From contig NZ_JAENII010000004.1 of the NCBI RefSeq assembly GCF_016595525.1, forward strand, positions 248,001-312,000: DNA of 64,000 nucleotides. The letters run 5' to 3'. The position numbers and the translations under genes were made by a program. The notes beneath the pieces were generated by a model. The model was not told where the DNA came from. It saw only the letters and a program-made list of their open reading frames with translations, and made no database searches. This document shows, piece after piece, positions 33,513 through 41,032 of this stretch (the first letter of the stretch is position 1; each line of letters opens with the position of its first letter). This DNA comes from Haloferula rosea (GTDB lineage: Bacteria; Verrucomicrobiota; Verrucomicrobiia; Verrucomicrobiales; Akkermansiaceae).

Positions 33513-34061
33513 GTGTCGCGCCAGCCTCTCCTTGATCAACTCGAAAGCTATCTTTGCCGGTATCCGGCTGAGGGCCCGACGATCCATCGGTTCGTGGATT
33601 TCGTGAAGGCGGAGCCCGGCTGCTTCGAGCGGACCACTCCGTCGGGCCACATCACGGGGTCGGCCTGGATCGTGGCGCCGGACGGGAGGGGGGTGCTGCT
33701 GACGCACCACCGCAAGCTCGACTGCTGGCTCCAGCTGGGTGGCCATGCCGATGGGGATCCGGATGTGGTCGCGGTCGCGCACAAGGAGGCGCAGGAGGAG
33801 TCGGGGATGGAGGAGTTCGAACAAGTGGTTCCGGGGATCTTCGATCTGGACATCCATCCGATCCCGGCGCGCAAGGGTGAACCGGAGCACCTGCACTACG
33901 ATGTCCGCTACCTGCTGCGTCCGCTCGGCAGCACGGTTTACACGGTCAGCGAGGAGTCCCACGATCTTCGCTGGGTGGATGTGGACGAGGTGGCGTCGCT
34001 GACGACTGAGGCCTCGATGCTGCGGATGGTGGCGAAGCATCGCGAGGTCCTCGGTCTCTGA
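33513..34061 (+). CDS. Nudix hydrolase
   Basis: A 182-residue protein from a GTG at 33513 (VSRQPLLDQLESYLCRYPAE); an ATG at 33438 is also possible but lies inside the hairpin element. The Nudix box is GGHADGDPDVVAVAHKEAQE followed by ESGM (about residues 77-100), with the catalytic RE.xEE core replaced by KEAQEE, a known functional variation. It hydrolyses nucleoside diphosphates linked to another moiety; the exact substrate is unknown. It is convergent with the thioredoxin-like genes at a shared terminator. Confidence 0.85.
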   Translation: MSRQPLLDQLESYLCRYPAEGPTIHRFVDFVKAEPGCFERTTPSGHITGSAWIVAPDGRGVLLTHHRKLDCWLQLGGHADGDPDVVAVAHKEAQEESGMEEFEQVVPGIFDLDIHPIPARKGEPEHLHYDVRYLLRPLGSTVYTVSEESHDLRWVDVDEVASLTTEASMLRMVAKHREVLGL

Positions 34062-34088
34062 GTGGCCCCGCTGTCCGGGCGCGGGCCC

Positions 34089-34122
34089 AAAAAACCCCGC
34101 CGCGGAATGAACCGGGGCGGGG
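34089..34122 (-). terminator. Rho-independent terminator (reads toward lower coordinates)
   Basis: On the minus strand CCCCGCCCCGG and CCGCGGCGGGG pair around a TTCATT loop and are followed by six T. It terminates the thioredoxin-like operon that ends at 34151. Confidence 0.85.
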
Positions 34123-34150
34123 TGGTTGAATGGTTTCCTCGAGTCCGGGA

Positions 34151-34597
34151 TCAGGCGTCCTTGTCCTTGATCAGGCTCTTGAGGTGTTCGACGTATTTTT
34201 CGGGGCCGCCCTCGCGGTAGCCGATGTCGTCGGAGATCTTCTTACCGTCGGAGTCGAGAAGGTAGATCGTGGGATAGCCTTCGACGCCGAATTCCTTGTC
34301 GAGCTTCTTGTTCTGGGCCTTCACTTCGTCGGACTGCTTCTTCTTCCGTGGGAAGTCGACTTCCATGAGGACGAGGTTGTCCTTGGCGTAGTCCTTGAAC
34401 TCCTTTCTGGAGAAGACTTCCTTTTCGAGGCGGATGCACCAGCCGCACCAGTCGGTGCCGGTGAAGTTGATGAGGATGGGCTTGTCCTCTTTCTTGGCCT
34501 GAGCCTTGGCGGCTTCCCAATCGGTGCTCCATTCACCTGCGGCGGCGAAGGAGAGGCTGGCGGCGAGAACGGCGAATGCTTTGAGGATGGTTTTCAT
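34151..34597 (-). CDS. Secreted thioredoxin-like protein
   Basis: A 148-residue protein with signal peptide MKTILKAFAVLAASLSFAAA and the thioredoxin-fold motif GTDWCGWCIRLEKEVF (active site WCGWC). The cis-Pro loop VEGYPTIYLLD follows. It is exported and a likely periplasmic or surface disulfide reductase or sensor. It is a tandem paralogue of the gene 32 bp upstream (34630-35088), probably by duplication, and ends the operon at a terminator. Confidence 0.9.
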   Translation of the reverse strand: MKTILKAFAVLAASLSFAAAGEWSTDWEAAKAQAKKEDKPILINFTGTDWCGWCIRLEKEVFSRKEFKDYAKDNLVLMEVDFPRKKKQSDEVKAQNKKLDKEFGVEGYPTIYLLDSDGKKISDDIGYREGGPEKYVEHLKSLIKDKDA

Positions 34598-34629
34598 CAG
34601 GTATCAGTTGGTTTGAGGTTCCGCTCAAT

Positions 34630-35088
34630 TTAGTCGAGATCCTTGTTCTCCAAAGATTTCTTCAGGTGACCGAGGAATTTTTCGGTGCTCGGGTACTGGG
34701 AGGCGAAGAAGCGGGTGAATTCCTTGCCGTCGGAATCGAAGAGGATGACGGTGGGAAATCCTTCGATCTTGTATTTCTTGGCGTAGGGTTGGTTCTTCTC
34801 CTTCACTTCCTTGTCGCCCTTCGGGAAATCAAGCTCGACGAGGATGAAGTCCTTGGAGGCGGCATCGACGAATTCCTTCTTGGAGAAGACGTTCTTGCGC
34901 ATGGCGATGCATGGAGGGCACCAGTCGGAGCCGGTGAATTCAACGAGAACGGGCTTGTCCTGCTTCTTGGCGTCTTCGAAGGCCTTTTCGAGATCGGTGC
35001 TCCAGCCTTCGAGCGTGCTGGCGAAGGCGGTGCTGATCAGTGCGGTGCCGGCCAGAGCAAAGGCGGCGAGGTGAGTGATTGCTTTCAT
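34630..35088 (-). CDS. Secreted thioredoxin-like protein (paralogue)
   Basis: A 152-residue protein with signal peptide MKAITHLAAFALAGTALIST and active site SDWCPPCIAMRKNVF (WCPPC), then IEGFPTVILFDSDG. It shares clear similarity with the next gene (same GW.TD..KAF.DAKK, F.G.DWC, F..KEF and LVE.DFPK patterns), so the two arose by tandem duplication. The active-site dipeptide differs (PP versus GW), which tunes redox potential. The first gene of the two, divergent from rdgB. Confidence 0.9.
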   Translation of the reverse strand: MKAITHLAAFALAGTALISTAFASTLEGWSTDLEKAFEDAKKQDKPVLVEFTGSDWCPPCIAMRKNVFSKKEFVDAASKDFILVELDFPKGDKEVKEKNQPYAKKYKIEGFPTVILFDSDGKEFTRFFASQYPSTEKFLGHLKKSLENKDLD

Positions 35089-35166
35089 CGAGGGTTAGGC
35101 GTTCCGGGGGCGTGTTTTATTTCAAATTTCTTGGATGTAGTCGTGTGAGTGGTTAGCAATAAGGGC

Positions 35167-35778
35167 ATGAATGCGAAAAAACCGCGTTTGGTGATTGCGA
35201 CCCGGAATCCCCATAAAACCGAGGAGATTCGGGTGATGATCGGGGATAAGTACGAGGTGCTCGATGCGACGGATTTCCCGGATTTGAAGCCGGTGGAGGA
35301 GACGGGCACGACCTTTCTGGAGAATGCGACACTCAAGGCGGTGGCGGTGAGCAAGGAGATCGACGGTCTGGTGCTCTCGGATGATTCGGGGCTGGAGGTG
35401 GATGCGCTCGGCGGTGCGCCGGGGGTGTACTCGAGCAGCTACGGGGGCGAGGAGGGCAACCACGCGAAGAACAACGAACGGCTGCTCAAGGAAATGGTGG
35501 GTCGGCGGGGGCAATCCGCTCGATTCCGCTGCATCATGGTCCTCGCGGAGGGCGGGGAGGTGCTGGAGACTTTCCAGGGAAAGGTGGAGGGGAAGATCCT
35601 CAAGGAGCCGCACGGCGACGGCGGATTCGGCTATGACCCGCTGTTCATGCCGACGGGTCACCATGTGTCCTTCGCCGAGCTGGCGATCGAGCGGAAGAAT
35701 GAATTGAGCCACCGTGCGCGGGCGCTGCGCAAGGTGGTGGACTGGCTGGAGCAACACACGGCTGCGGCGGAGTCGTGA
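35167..35778 (+). CDS. rdgB: RdgB/HAM1-family XTP/dITP diphosphatase
   Basis: A 203-residue protein with the RdgB signature ATRNPHKTEEIRVM (residues 11-24), SDDSGLEVDALGGAPGVYSS and GFGYDPLFMP. It hydrolyses non-canonical purine NTPs (ITP, dITP, XTP) to monophosphates and keeps them out of DNA and RNA. The start MNAKKPRLVIATR at 35167 is chosen. It is convergent with dinB, so the two nucleotide-damage genes are close but not in one operon. Confidence 0.95.
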   Translation: MNAKKPRLVIATRNPHKTEEIRVMIGDKYEVLDATDFPDLKPVEETGTTFLENATLKAVAVSKEIDGLVLSDDSGLEVDALGGAPGVYSSSYGGEEGNHAKNNERLLKEMVGRRGQSARFRCIMVLAEGGEVLETFQGKVEGKILKEPHGDGGFGYDPLFMPTGHHVSFAELAIERKNELSHRARALRKVVDWLEQHTAAAES

Positions 35779-35814
35779 GACTGCCGCTGGTGGTCCGCAT
35801 GACGGAGTTTTCTG

Positions 35815-36891
35815 TTAGAACAGGTCGAGCTGTTGTTTCTCCTCCGGGTCCCTGAAGCGGACGCCGACGCCGAGGAGGCGGACGGGTTTGTTCTCGCCGC
35901 GGTGCCAGGCTTCTTCGAGGAGCTGATCGTAGATCGTGGGTTCGAGCGAGGGGTGGCTGCGCTCGGCGGTGGTGCGGCTGAAGTCGGCGAACTTGAGTTT
36001 GACGACGAGTGAGCGGATGGCGCGATCGGAGTGCTTGCGGCCGAGGCTTTCGCGGACGCCTTCCAGCATGGCGTGCATGACGGGCCGCAGGGAGGGGAGG
36101 GTGACGACGTTCTCGGAAAAGGTCTTTTCGCTGGAGAGGGACTTGCGCACGCGCTCGGTGCGGACTTCGCGGACGTCCTCGCCGCGGGAGAGTTGATGGA
36201 GCTCGAGCCCCCACGAGCCGAAGCGTCGGGCGAGCTCGATCTTGCTGAACTGTTGGAGGTCGCCGCAGGTGTGGATGTTCAGGGCGGCGAGTTTGGCGCG
36301 CATTTTCGGGCCGATCCCCCAGAGTTTGCCAACGGGGAGTCCGTGCATGAAGGAGGCGATGTCCTGGGGGCGGACTTCATGCTGGCCGTTGGGCTTGTTC
36401 CAGTCGCTGGCGATCTTGGCGAGCAGCTTGTTCGGGGCGATGCCGGCGGAGGCGGTGAGTCGGGTTTCTTCGTGGATCTGGGCGCGGACTTCGCGGGCGA
36501 TGGCGGCGGCGGAGGAGTTCAGGTGGGAGACGTCGAGGTAGGCTTCGTCGAGTGAGAGGGGTTCGATCTTTTCCGTGAAGCGACCGAAGATGGCGCGGAT
36601 GCGTGCGGACTCGGACCGGTAGAGGTCGAAGCGGACGGGCACGAGGACGAGGTGGGGGCAGGCTTCGAGGGCCTTGAAGACGGGCATGGCCGAGCGGCAG
36701 CCGAAGCGGCGGGCTTCGTAGTTGGCGGTGGTGAGCACACCGCGGCGCGATGAGCCGCCGACGCCGACGGGCTTGCCGCGGAGTTCGGGATTCTCGCGCT
36801 CCTCGATGGCGGCGTAGAAGCAATCCATGTCGATGTGGATGATCTTCCGCGGGGGGGCATCGGTGGCCCCGGATGGTGGGTCGTGGCTCAA
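35815..36891 (-). CDS. dinB: DNA polymerase IV (Y-family, translesion)
   Basis: A 358-residue Y-family polymerase. Motifs: RKIIHIDMDCFYAAIEE (catalytic Asp), SLDEAYLDVSH (catalytic Asp-Glu), RLTASAGIAPNKLLAKIASD, and the little-finger domain near SEKTFSENVV. No ATG exists upstream of the HIDMD core in this frame; the nearest plausible start is TTG at 36891, which overlaps the stop of the Nudix gene (TTGA), giving translational coupling. Ends QQLDLF, a sliding-clamp-binding motif (QxxLxLF type), as in E. coli Pol IV. Confidence 0.93.
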   Translation of the reverse strand: MSHDPPSGATDAPPRKIIHIDMDCFYAAIEERENPELRGKPVGVGGSSRRGVLTTANYEARRFGCRSAMPVFKALEACPHLVLVPVRFDLYRSESARIRAIFGRFTEKIEPLSLDEAYLDVSHLNSSAAAIAREVRAQIHEETRLTASAGIAPNKLLAKIASDWNKPNGQHEVRPQDIASFMHGLPVGKLWGIGPKMRAKLAALNIHTCGDLQQFSKIELARRFGSWGLELHQLSRGEDVREVRTERVRKSLSSEKTFSENVVTLPSLRPVMHAMLEGVRESLGRKHSDRAIRSLVVKLKFADFSRTTAERSHPSLEPTIYDQLLEEAWHRGENKPVRLLGVGVRFRDPEEKQQLDLF

Positions 36892-37484
36892 TCGAACTCG
36901 GTCGGCAGGGTGGGGTCGGCGAGGTGGCGGAAGGCGAGGGCGACGTATTCGGGCGAGGCGCGATGGGGGCACATGTCGGGCAGTGCGTCGGGCGCGAACC
37001 AGTCGATGGCTTCGGTCTCGTGGGAGGGGGTGGCTTCGCCCCCTAGGAGGGTGCATGCGAAGATGAGCTTGTAGGCGTATTCGGGCTCGGGTGGGTGGCC
37101 GTGGCGGGTCTTGTCCCAGCAGGCGATGAGTTTGGTGGCTTGGACGCGGTAGCCACTCTCTTCAAAGGTCTCGCGGACGGCGTTTTCGGCTGGGGTGTGT
37201 CCGGCATCGGTCCAGCCGCCGGGGAGGGTCCAGAGGTGGTTGGCGGTTTCCTTCACGAGCAGGATTTTCCCCTGGTGAATGACGGCGGCACGGGCGTCGA
37301 GCTTGGGGGTGGGGTAGCCGATCTCGAGCGGCCAGCGGAAGTCGGGGAGCTGGCTCTGGAGGAGTTCGCTGGCGATCTCGTGCAGGCGTTCGTAGCGCTC
37401 CCGGTCGTAGATGCTGTCGCCGTAGCGCAGTCCGGTCTCGGCGAGGCCCTTGATTTCCCGGCTGAGGGCGAGGAGGTCGTGCAT
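36888..37484 (-). CDS. Nudix hydrolase with N-terminal Nudix_N_2 domain
   Basis: A 198-residue protein. The N-terminal 60 residues (MHDLLALSREIKGLAETGLR ... ERLHEIASELL) form the small helical domain of the Nudix_N_2 type. The Nudix box GWTDAGHTPAENAVRETFEE plus SGY has the catalytic REx2EE intact, although the first variable Glu position is His. The substrate is unknown; an ADP-ribose/coenzyme-type diphosphate or an oxidised nucleotide is likely. It is translationally coupled to dinB (stop TGA overlaps the TTG start). The start MHDLLALS at 37484 is chosen; a much longer upstream frame is non-family sequence. Confidence 0.88.
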   Translation of the reverse strand: MHDLLALSREIKGLAETGLRYGDSIYDRERYERLHEIASELLQSQLPDFRWPLEIGYPTPKLDARAAVIHQGKILLVKETANHLWTLPGGWTDAGHTPAENAVRETFEESGYRVQATKLIACWDKTRHGHPPEPEYAYKLIFACTLLGGEATPSHETEAIDWFAPDALPDMCPHRASPEYVALAFRHLADPTLPTEFD

Positions 37485-37549
37485 GGTGGGACTTTGGCCG
37501 AGCTTGCTGGGTCTGAAAAGGCCGGGGCGGTGGAGTTCGTCCGGAATGG

Positions 37550-38908
37550 ATGGCGGACCGGGCTTGCCAGACCGCGGAGGATGCAGAGAGTCGGGACGTG
37601 CCCGGCAGGAAGGAAAGATGGTCGCTCGCGGAGTTGATCGACTTTGAAACGGCGATGGCGTCGTGGGACGGCAAGGTGACGCGCCGTCGGGTCGACTCAT
37701 CGGCGCGTGCGGCGGTGATGCGGGAGTGGCTGGAGGCGCGGAATGTCGAGGGGCCGGGCCGGCGCTGGGTGTCGGCGATGGGGCTGGCGGGGATGCTGCT
37801 GGGTCTGCTCGCGGGCGTGGCGGGTGCGGGTGCGGTGTGGGGGACGCTGGACCGGTCGAGCGGCGGGGTGAATGTGATCTGGCTGATGGCGGTGACGCTG
37901 TGGGTGCCGTGGGCGCTGATGCTGCTCGGGGTGATCGGCTGGTTGTTCCGCGGGCGGCTGCCGGGAATCGGTCTGCTGGGCAAGGCCGTGGAGCATCTGT
38001 CGATGAAGTTCGTGGGCCATGAGGCGCGTGAGGTGGTCGACAAGATCCGGCGCAGCGGCGAGCTGGGGCGGGTGATCGGCTGGCACATCGCGAAGTTGTC
38101 GCAGCGGGTCGCGGCGGATTTCCATGGCGGAGCATTTGTCGGCCTGGGAGCGATGGTGCTTTTCAAGCAGGTCGGGTTTTTCTGGGAAACGACGACGGAG
38201 CAGGCGATGGAAGGTGCGCTGGTGAAGGGCGTGGAGGTGATGGCGCTGCCGTGGTCGTGGCGGTTGGGGCTTCCGGATGTGGCTGGATCGAGGTCGTCCT
38301 CGGACTGGATGGAGACCGGTCTGGGCTGGTGGCCGTTCCTGCTGATGGCGCTGCTCGTCTGGGGTTTTCTTCCTCGCGTGATCCTATCGATCTGGGCGGG
38401 ATTCAAGGAGCGGCAGTTGCTCGGCAATCTGGCCTTTCAGGCTCCGCACCACCGCAAACTCTGGCGGGGTCTCACCGAGGTGCGCCGCGGCGATGAGCCG
38501 AAGGGACCGGTCGATGGTGCGCTGGTGCTCAGTGTGGGCAGTGGGGAGCCGGATCAGGAGTCGCTACGTCCATTCCTGCTCCGTCGCCTGCGCATGAACC
38601 CGACGGCGTGGGAAAGCATCGGTGTACTGGATGCCGACCGCGAGGAAGCAGCCAAGGGTGCGCTGGCGAAGTCACCTGCGGGCATCGTGGTGCTGGCGGA
38701 GGGCTGGTCGCTCGCGCCGCGGCAGATGGAGCGCGCGCTGGCGGAAGTGGCGTCCCGCGCGGAAGGCCGGCGGGTGGTGCTGCTGGTGGGAAATCCATCC
38801 GACAAGGGCATGCAGCCGGTCACCGATGAGGAGCGGGCGCAGTGGGAGCGCTTCGTGGATGAGCGCAAGGCGGAGGAACTCGAACTGATCTTTTACGCAG
38901 CATCATGA
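37550..38908 (+). CDS. DUF2868 membrane protein
   Basis: A 452-residue protein with five or so TM segments (WVSAMGLAGMLLGLLAGVAG, VNVIWLMAVTLWVPWALMLL, GAFVGLGAMVLFKQVGFFW, WPFLLMALLVWGFLPRVILS) and a soluble C-terminal half (LVLSVGSGEPDQESLRPFLL ... AEGRRVVLLVG) that reads like a Rossmann-type domain. DUF2868 proteins co-occur with DUF3482 GTPases, as here (four-base ATGA overlap at 38905). Function is unknown; a membrane sensor driven by the GTPase is plausible. Divergent from the Nudix-dinB operon with 65 bp between. Confidence 0.85.
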   Translation: MADRACQTAEDAESRDVPGRKERWSLAELIDFETAMASWDGKVTRRRVDSSARAAVMREWLEARNVEGPGRRWVSAMGLAGMLLGLLAGVAGAGAVWGTLDRSSGGVNVIWLMAVTLWVPWALMLLGVIGWLFRGRLPGIGLLGKAVEHLSMKFVGHEAREVVDKIRRSGELGRVIGWHIAKLSQRVAADFHGGAFVGLGAMVLFKQVGFFWETTTEQAMEGALVKGVEVMALPWSWRLGLPDVAGSRSSSDWMETGLGWWPFLLMALLVWGFLPRVILSIWAGFKERQLLGNLAFQAPHHRKLWRGLTEVRRGDEPKGPVDGALVLSVGSGEPDQESLRPFLLRRLRMNPTAWESIGVLDADREEAAKGALAKSPAGIVVLAEGWSLAPRQMERALAEVASRAEGRRVVLLVGNPSDKGMQPVTDEERAQWERFVDERKAEELELIFYAAS

Positions 38909-40356
38909 GCGACTGGTGGAGTGATCAGGTGCCGTCCTTTGTGGTGGTCGGGCGTGTGAATGCGGGCAAGTCGTCGACTCTGGCGACGCTGCTGGAGGTG
39001 GATGATGATGACGTCCTGCGCGTTTCCGCGACGCCGGGTGAAACCACCTCGGTGCAGGCGCTTCCTGTCATCTATGATGACGAGGAGTGGATCCGGTTCT
39101 TTGATTCGCCCGGATTCCAGCAGCCGGTCGAGGCGGTCAAGGTCATCGAGGAGATGGCGGGTGACCGGGTGCCGGGGCCGGACGAGATTCGCCGCTTCGT
39201 CGAGGAATGCGGTGATGATTTTCCTGATGAGGTGCGCCTGCTGGAGCCGGTGGCCCGGGGGGCGGGCATCCTGTATGTCGTGGACCCCTCGAAGCCGGTC
39301 CGCGATTCCTTCCTGGCGGAGATCGAGATCCTGCGCTGGAGCGGCCGACCCCGGCTGGCGCTGCTGAACGCGCAGAGCGACGATACGACTCACGAGGAGG
39401 AATGGCGCGAGCGACTCGGCACGGCTTTCAACCTGGTCCGCACCTTCGATGCGCATGAGGCGAGGTACGATGAACGCCGTCGATTGCTGGAAGCCCTGCT
39501 GCAGATCGAGGAACGTCACGGCGACCGCATCGAGCACGTGCTGAAGGCGATGGAGGTGGAGTGGGGTCAGCGTCAGGAAGAGGCGGTCGAGGCGCTCATG
39601 GATTTCCTCGAGGACTCGCTGAAGCTCCGGGTGACCGATGGTCTCGATGAGCGCGATCTTGGCGTGCCCGCCCGCCGTGAGCGGAAGGAGTCCGCGCTGA
39701 TGGAGGAGTATTACGACAAGCTGGCCAAGCTGGAGTCGAAGTGTCTCGACCGCTGGTTGAAGACCTACCGGCACCATTTGCTGGAGGCGGACGTGGACCC
39801 GGTGAACCACCGGGGGCTCGATCTGGCGACGGCGGAAACGTGGAAGAAGTGGGGGCTGAACCGCTGGCAGCTGACGGCGGCCGGAGCGGCGGCGGGAGGT
39901 CTTGCGGGCGCTGCCTTCGATCTGGGGGTCGGAGTGCACAGTCTTGGCGCGGGCACGGTCCTCGGCGCGCTTGGCGGTGGCACGGCGGCCTTCCTGAAGG
40001 GCGGGCAGTTGCCGGAGTTGAAGGTGAAGCTGGATGGCGGCATGAAGTGGAGGAGTGGCGGTGGGCGCACGCTCATTGTCGGTCCGCCTGCCAGCCCGAA
40101 TTTCCCCTGGGTGCTGCTCGATTCCATGCTCGTCCGCTACCGTGGCATCATCACCCGTGCGCATGGCCGGCGCGATGCGGCTCCACTCGAAGGTGGGGAT
40201 GATGACAGCCTGGTCCGACAGTTTCCGTCCGAGCGCCGCACCTTGTTGCAGAAGTGGTTCAACTCCTGCCTGAAAGGCAAACCCGACCGCGGAAAGGAGA
40301 CGGAGGTTTACGCGGCTCTGGTGGAAGCGCTCGAGGAGGTCGAGGACGGTGTCTGA
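38905..40356 (+). CDS. DUF3482-containing GTPase
   Basis: A 483-residue protein with an Era/EngA-like G domain: P-loop GRVNAGKSSTLATLL (residues 16-30), Thr in switch I (PGETTS), and G3 FDSPGFQQ. The G4 NKxD is not canonical (LLNAQSDD). The C-terminal half is the DUF3482 domain, with a Gly/Ala-rich hydrophobic stretch (LTAAGAAAGGLAGAAFDLGV ... GTVLGALGGG) that may insert into a membrane. It overlaps the DUF2868 gene by four bases and the Cys-cluster gene by eight, so the three are co-translated. Role unknown. Confidence 0.9.
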   Translation: MSDWWSDQVPSFVVVGRVNAGKSSTLATLLEVDDDDVLRVSATPGETTSVQALPVIYDDEEWIRFFDSPGFQQPVEAVKVIEEMAGDRVPGPDEIRRFVEECGDDFPDEVRLLEPVARGAGILYVVDPSKPVRDSFLAEIEILRWSGRPRLALLNAQSDDTTHEEEWRERLGTAFNLVRTFDAHEARYDERRRLLEALLQIEERHGDRIEHVLKAMEVEWGQRQEEAVEALMDFLEDSLKLRVTDGLDERDLGVPARRERKESALMEEYYDKLAKLESKCLDRWLKTYRHHLLEADVDPVNHRGLDLATAETWKKWGLNRWQLTAAGAAAGGLAGAAFDLGVGVHSLGAGTVLGALGGGTAAFLKGGQLPELKVKLDGGMKWRSGGGRTLIVGPPASPNFPWVLLDSMLVRYRGIITRAHGRRDAAPLEGGDDDSLVRQFPSERRTLLQKWFNSCLKGKPDRGKETEVYAALVEALEEVEDGV

Positions 40357-41011
40357 TTCCTCCTCCACCGCCTTTCCACGTCTCGAACTGGAACTCGGCC
40401 GACAGGTCCGGGAAGCCCGGTTGGATCACGAAGTGTTCCAGCGTCCGCTGAAGGTCTGCGACCTCACCCGCTGCCGTGCCACCTGCTGCCACGACGGCGT
40501 GTATCTCTGTGATGAGGAGCGTGAGGGGATCGATGGTGCCCTGACGGGGAATGCCGATCTGCTCAGTAAGTACGGCTGGTCACGTAGTTCGTGGGAGGAG
40601 TCCCGTGATGGCCGGATGAAGACCCGGACGATCGACGCCGACGACTCGGAACTGGGTGAGGGCTTTCCCGCCCACTTTCCGAAGACCCGCTGTGTCTTTC
40701 TCGATGGGGAACATCGATGTGTCCTGCAGCGCCTGAGCGTCGATCGGGGTCATCACCCGTGGTGGTGGAAGCCGGTCTCGTGCTGGCTCCATCCGCTGCT
40801 GATCCGTCGTCAACCGGACGGACGCCCCGTCATCACGCTCGCACAGCCGGAGCGTGACCCAGCCTCTCGTCCCGGCTATCCGGGGTTTGGTTCGTTCACC
40901 CCCTGTGGGGTATCCCCTGAGGAGGGTCCGCCCGCCTGGCAGGCGCTGCGTGGTGAGCTGGATCTGCTCGGCAAGCTGGGAGACCGGGACCTGGTCGCCG
41001 AACTCAGCTAG
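40349..41011 (+). CDS. Cys-cluster protein (YkgJ/DUF3109-like)
   Basis: A 220-residue soluble protein starting at GTG 40349, overlapping the GTPase stop by eight bases. The N-terminal cluster CDLTRCRATCCHDGVYLC (Cys37, 42, 46, 47, 54) is followed by C...C spacing further on (RCVFLDGEHRCVLQ and VSCWLHP), as in the iron/zinc-chelating YkgJ and DUF3109 families. It probably binds zinc or an Fe-S cluster. Position suggests it acts with the GTPase/membrane pair. Third gene of the operon; the convergent giant gene ends 21 bp away. Confidence 0.72.
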   Translation: MSDSSSTAFPRLELELGRQVREARLDHEVFQRPLKVCDLTRCRATCCHDGVYLCDEEREGIDGALTGNADLLSKYGWSRSSWEESRDGRMKTRTIDADDSELGEGFPAHFPKTRCVFLDGEHRCVLQRLSVDRGHHPWWWKPVSCWLHPLLIRRQPDGRPVITLAQPERDPASRPGYPGFGSFTPCGVSPEEGPPAWQALRGELDLLGKLGDRDLVAELS

Positions 41012-41032
41012 CCGGCGACCGGATCGCTCTGG

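Noticed and set aside
36889-37056. An ATG start far upstream for dinB at 37056
   Set aside because: The added residues are antisense-like Arg/Pro-rich sequence overlapping the Nudix gene; the TTG at 36891 fits the conserved N-terminus.
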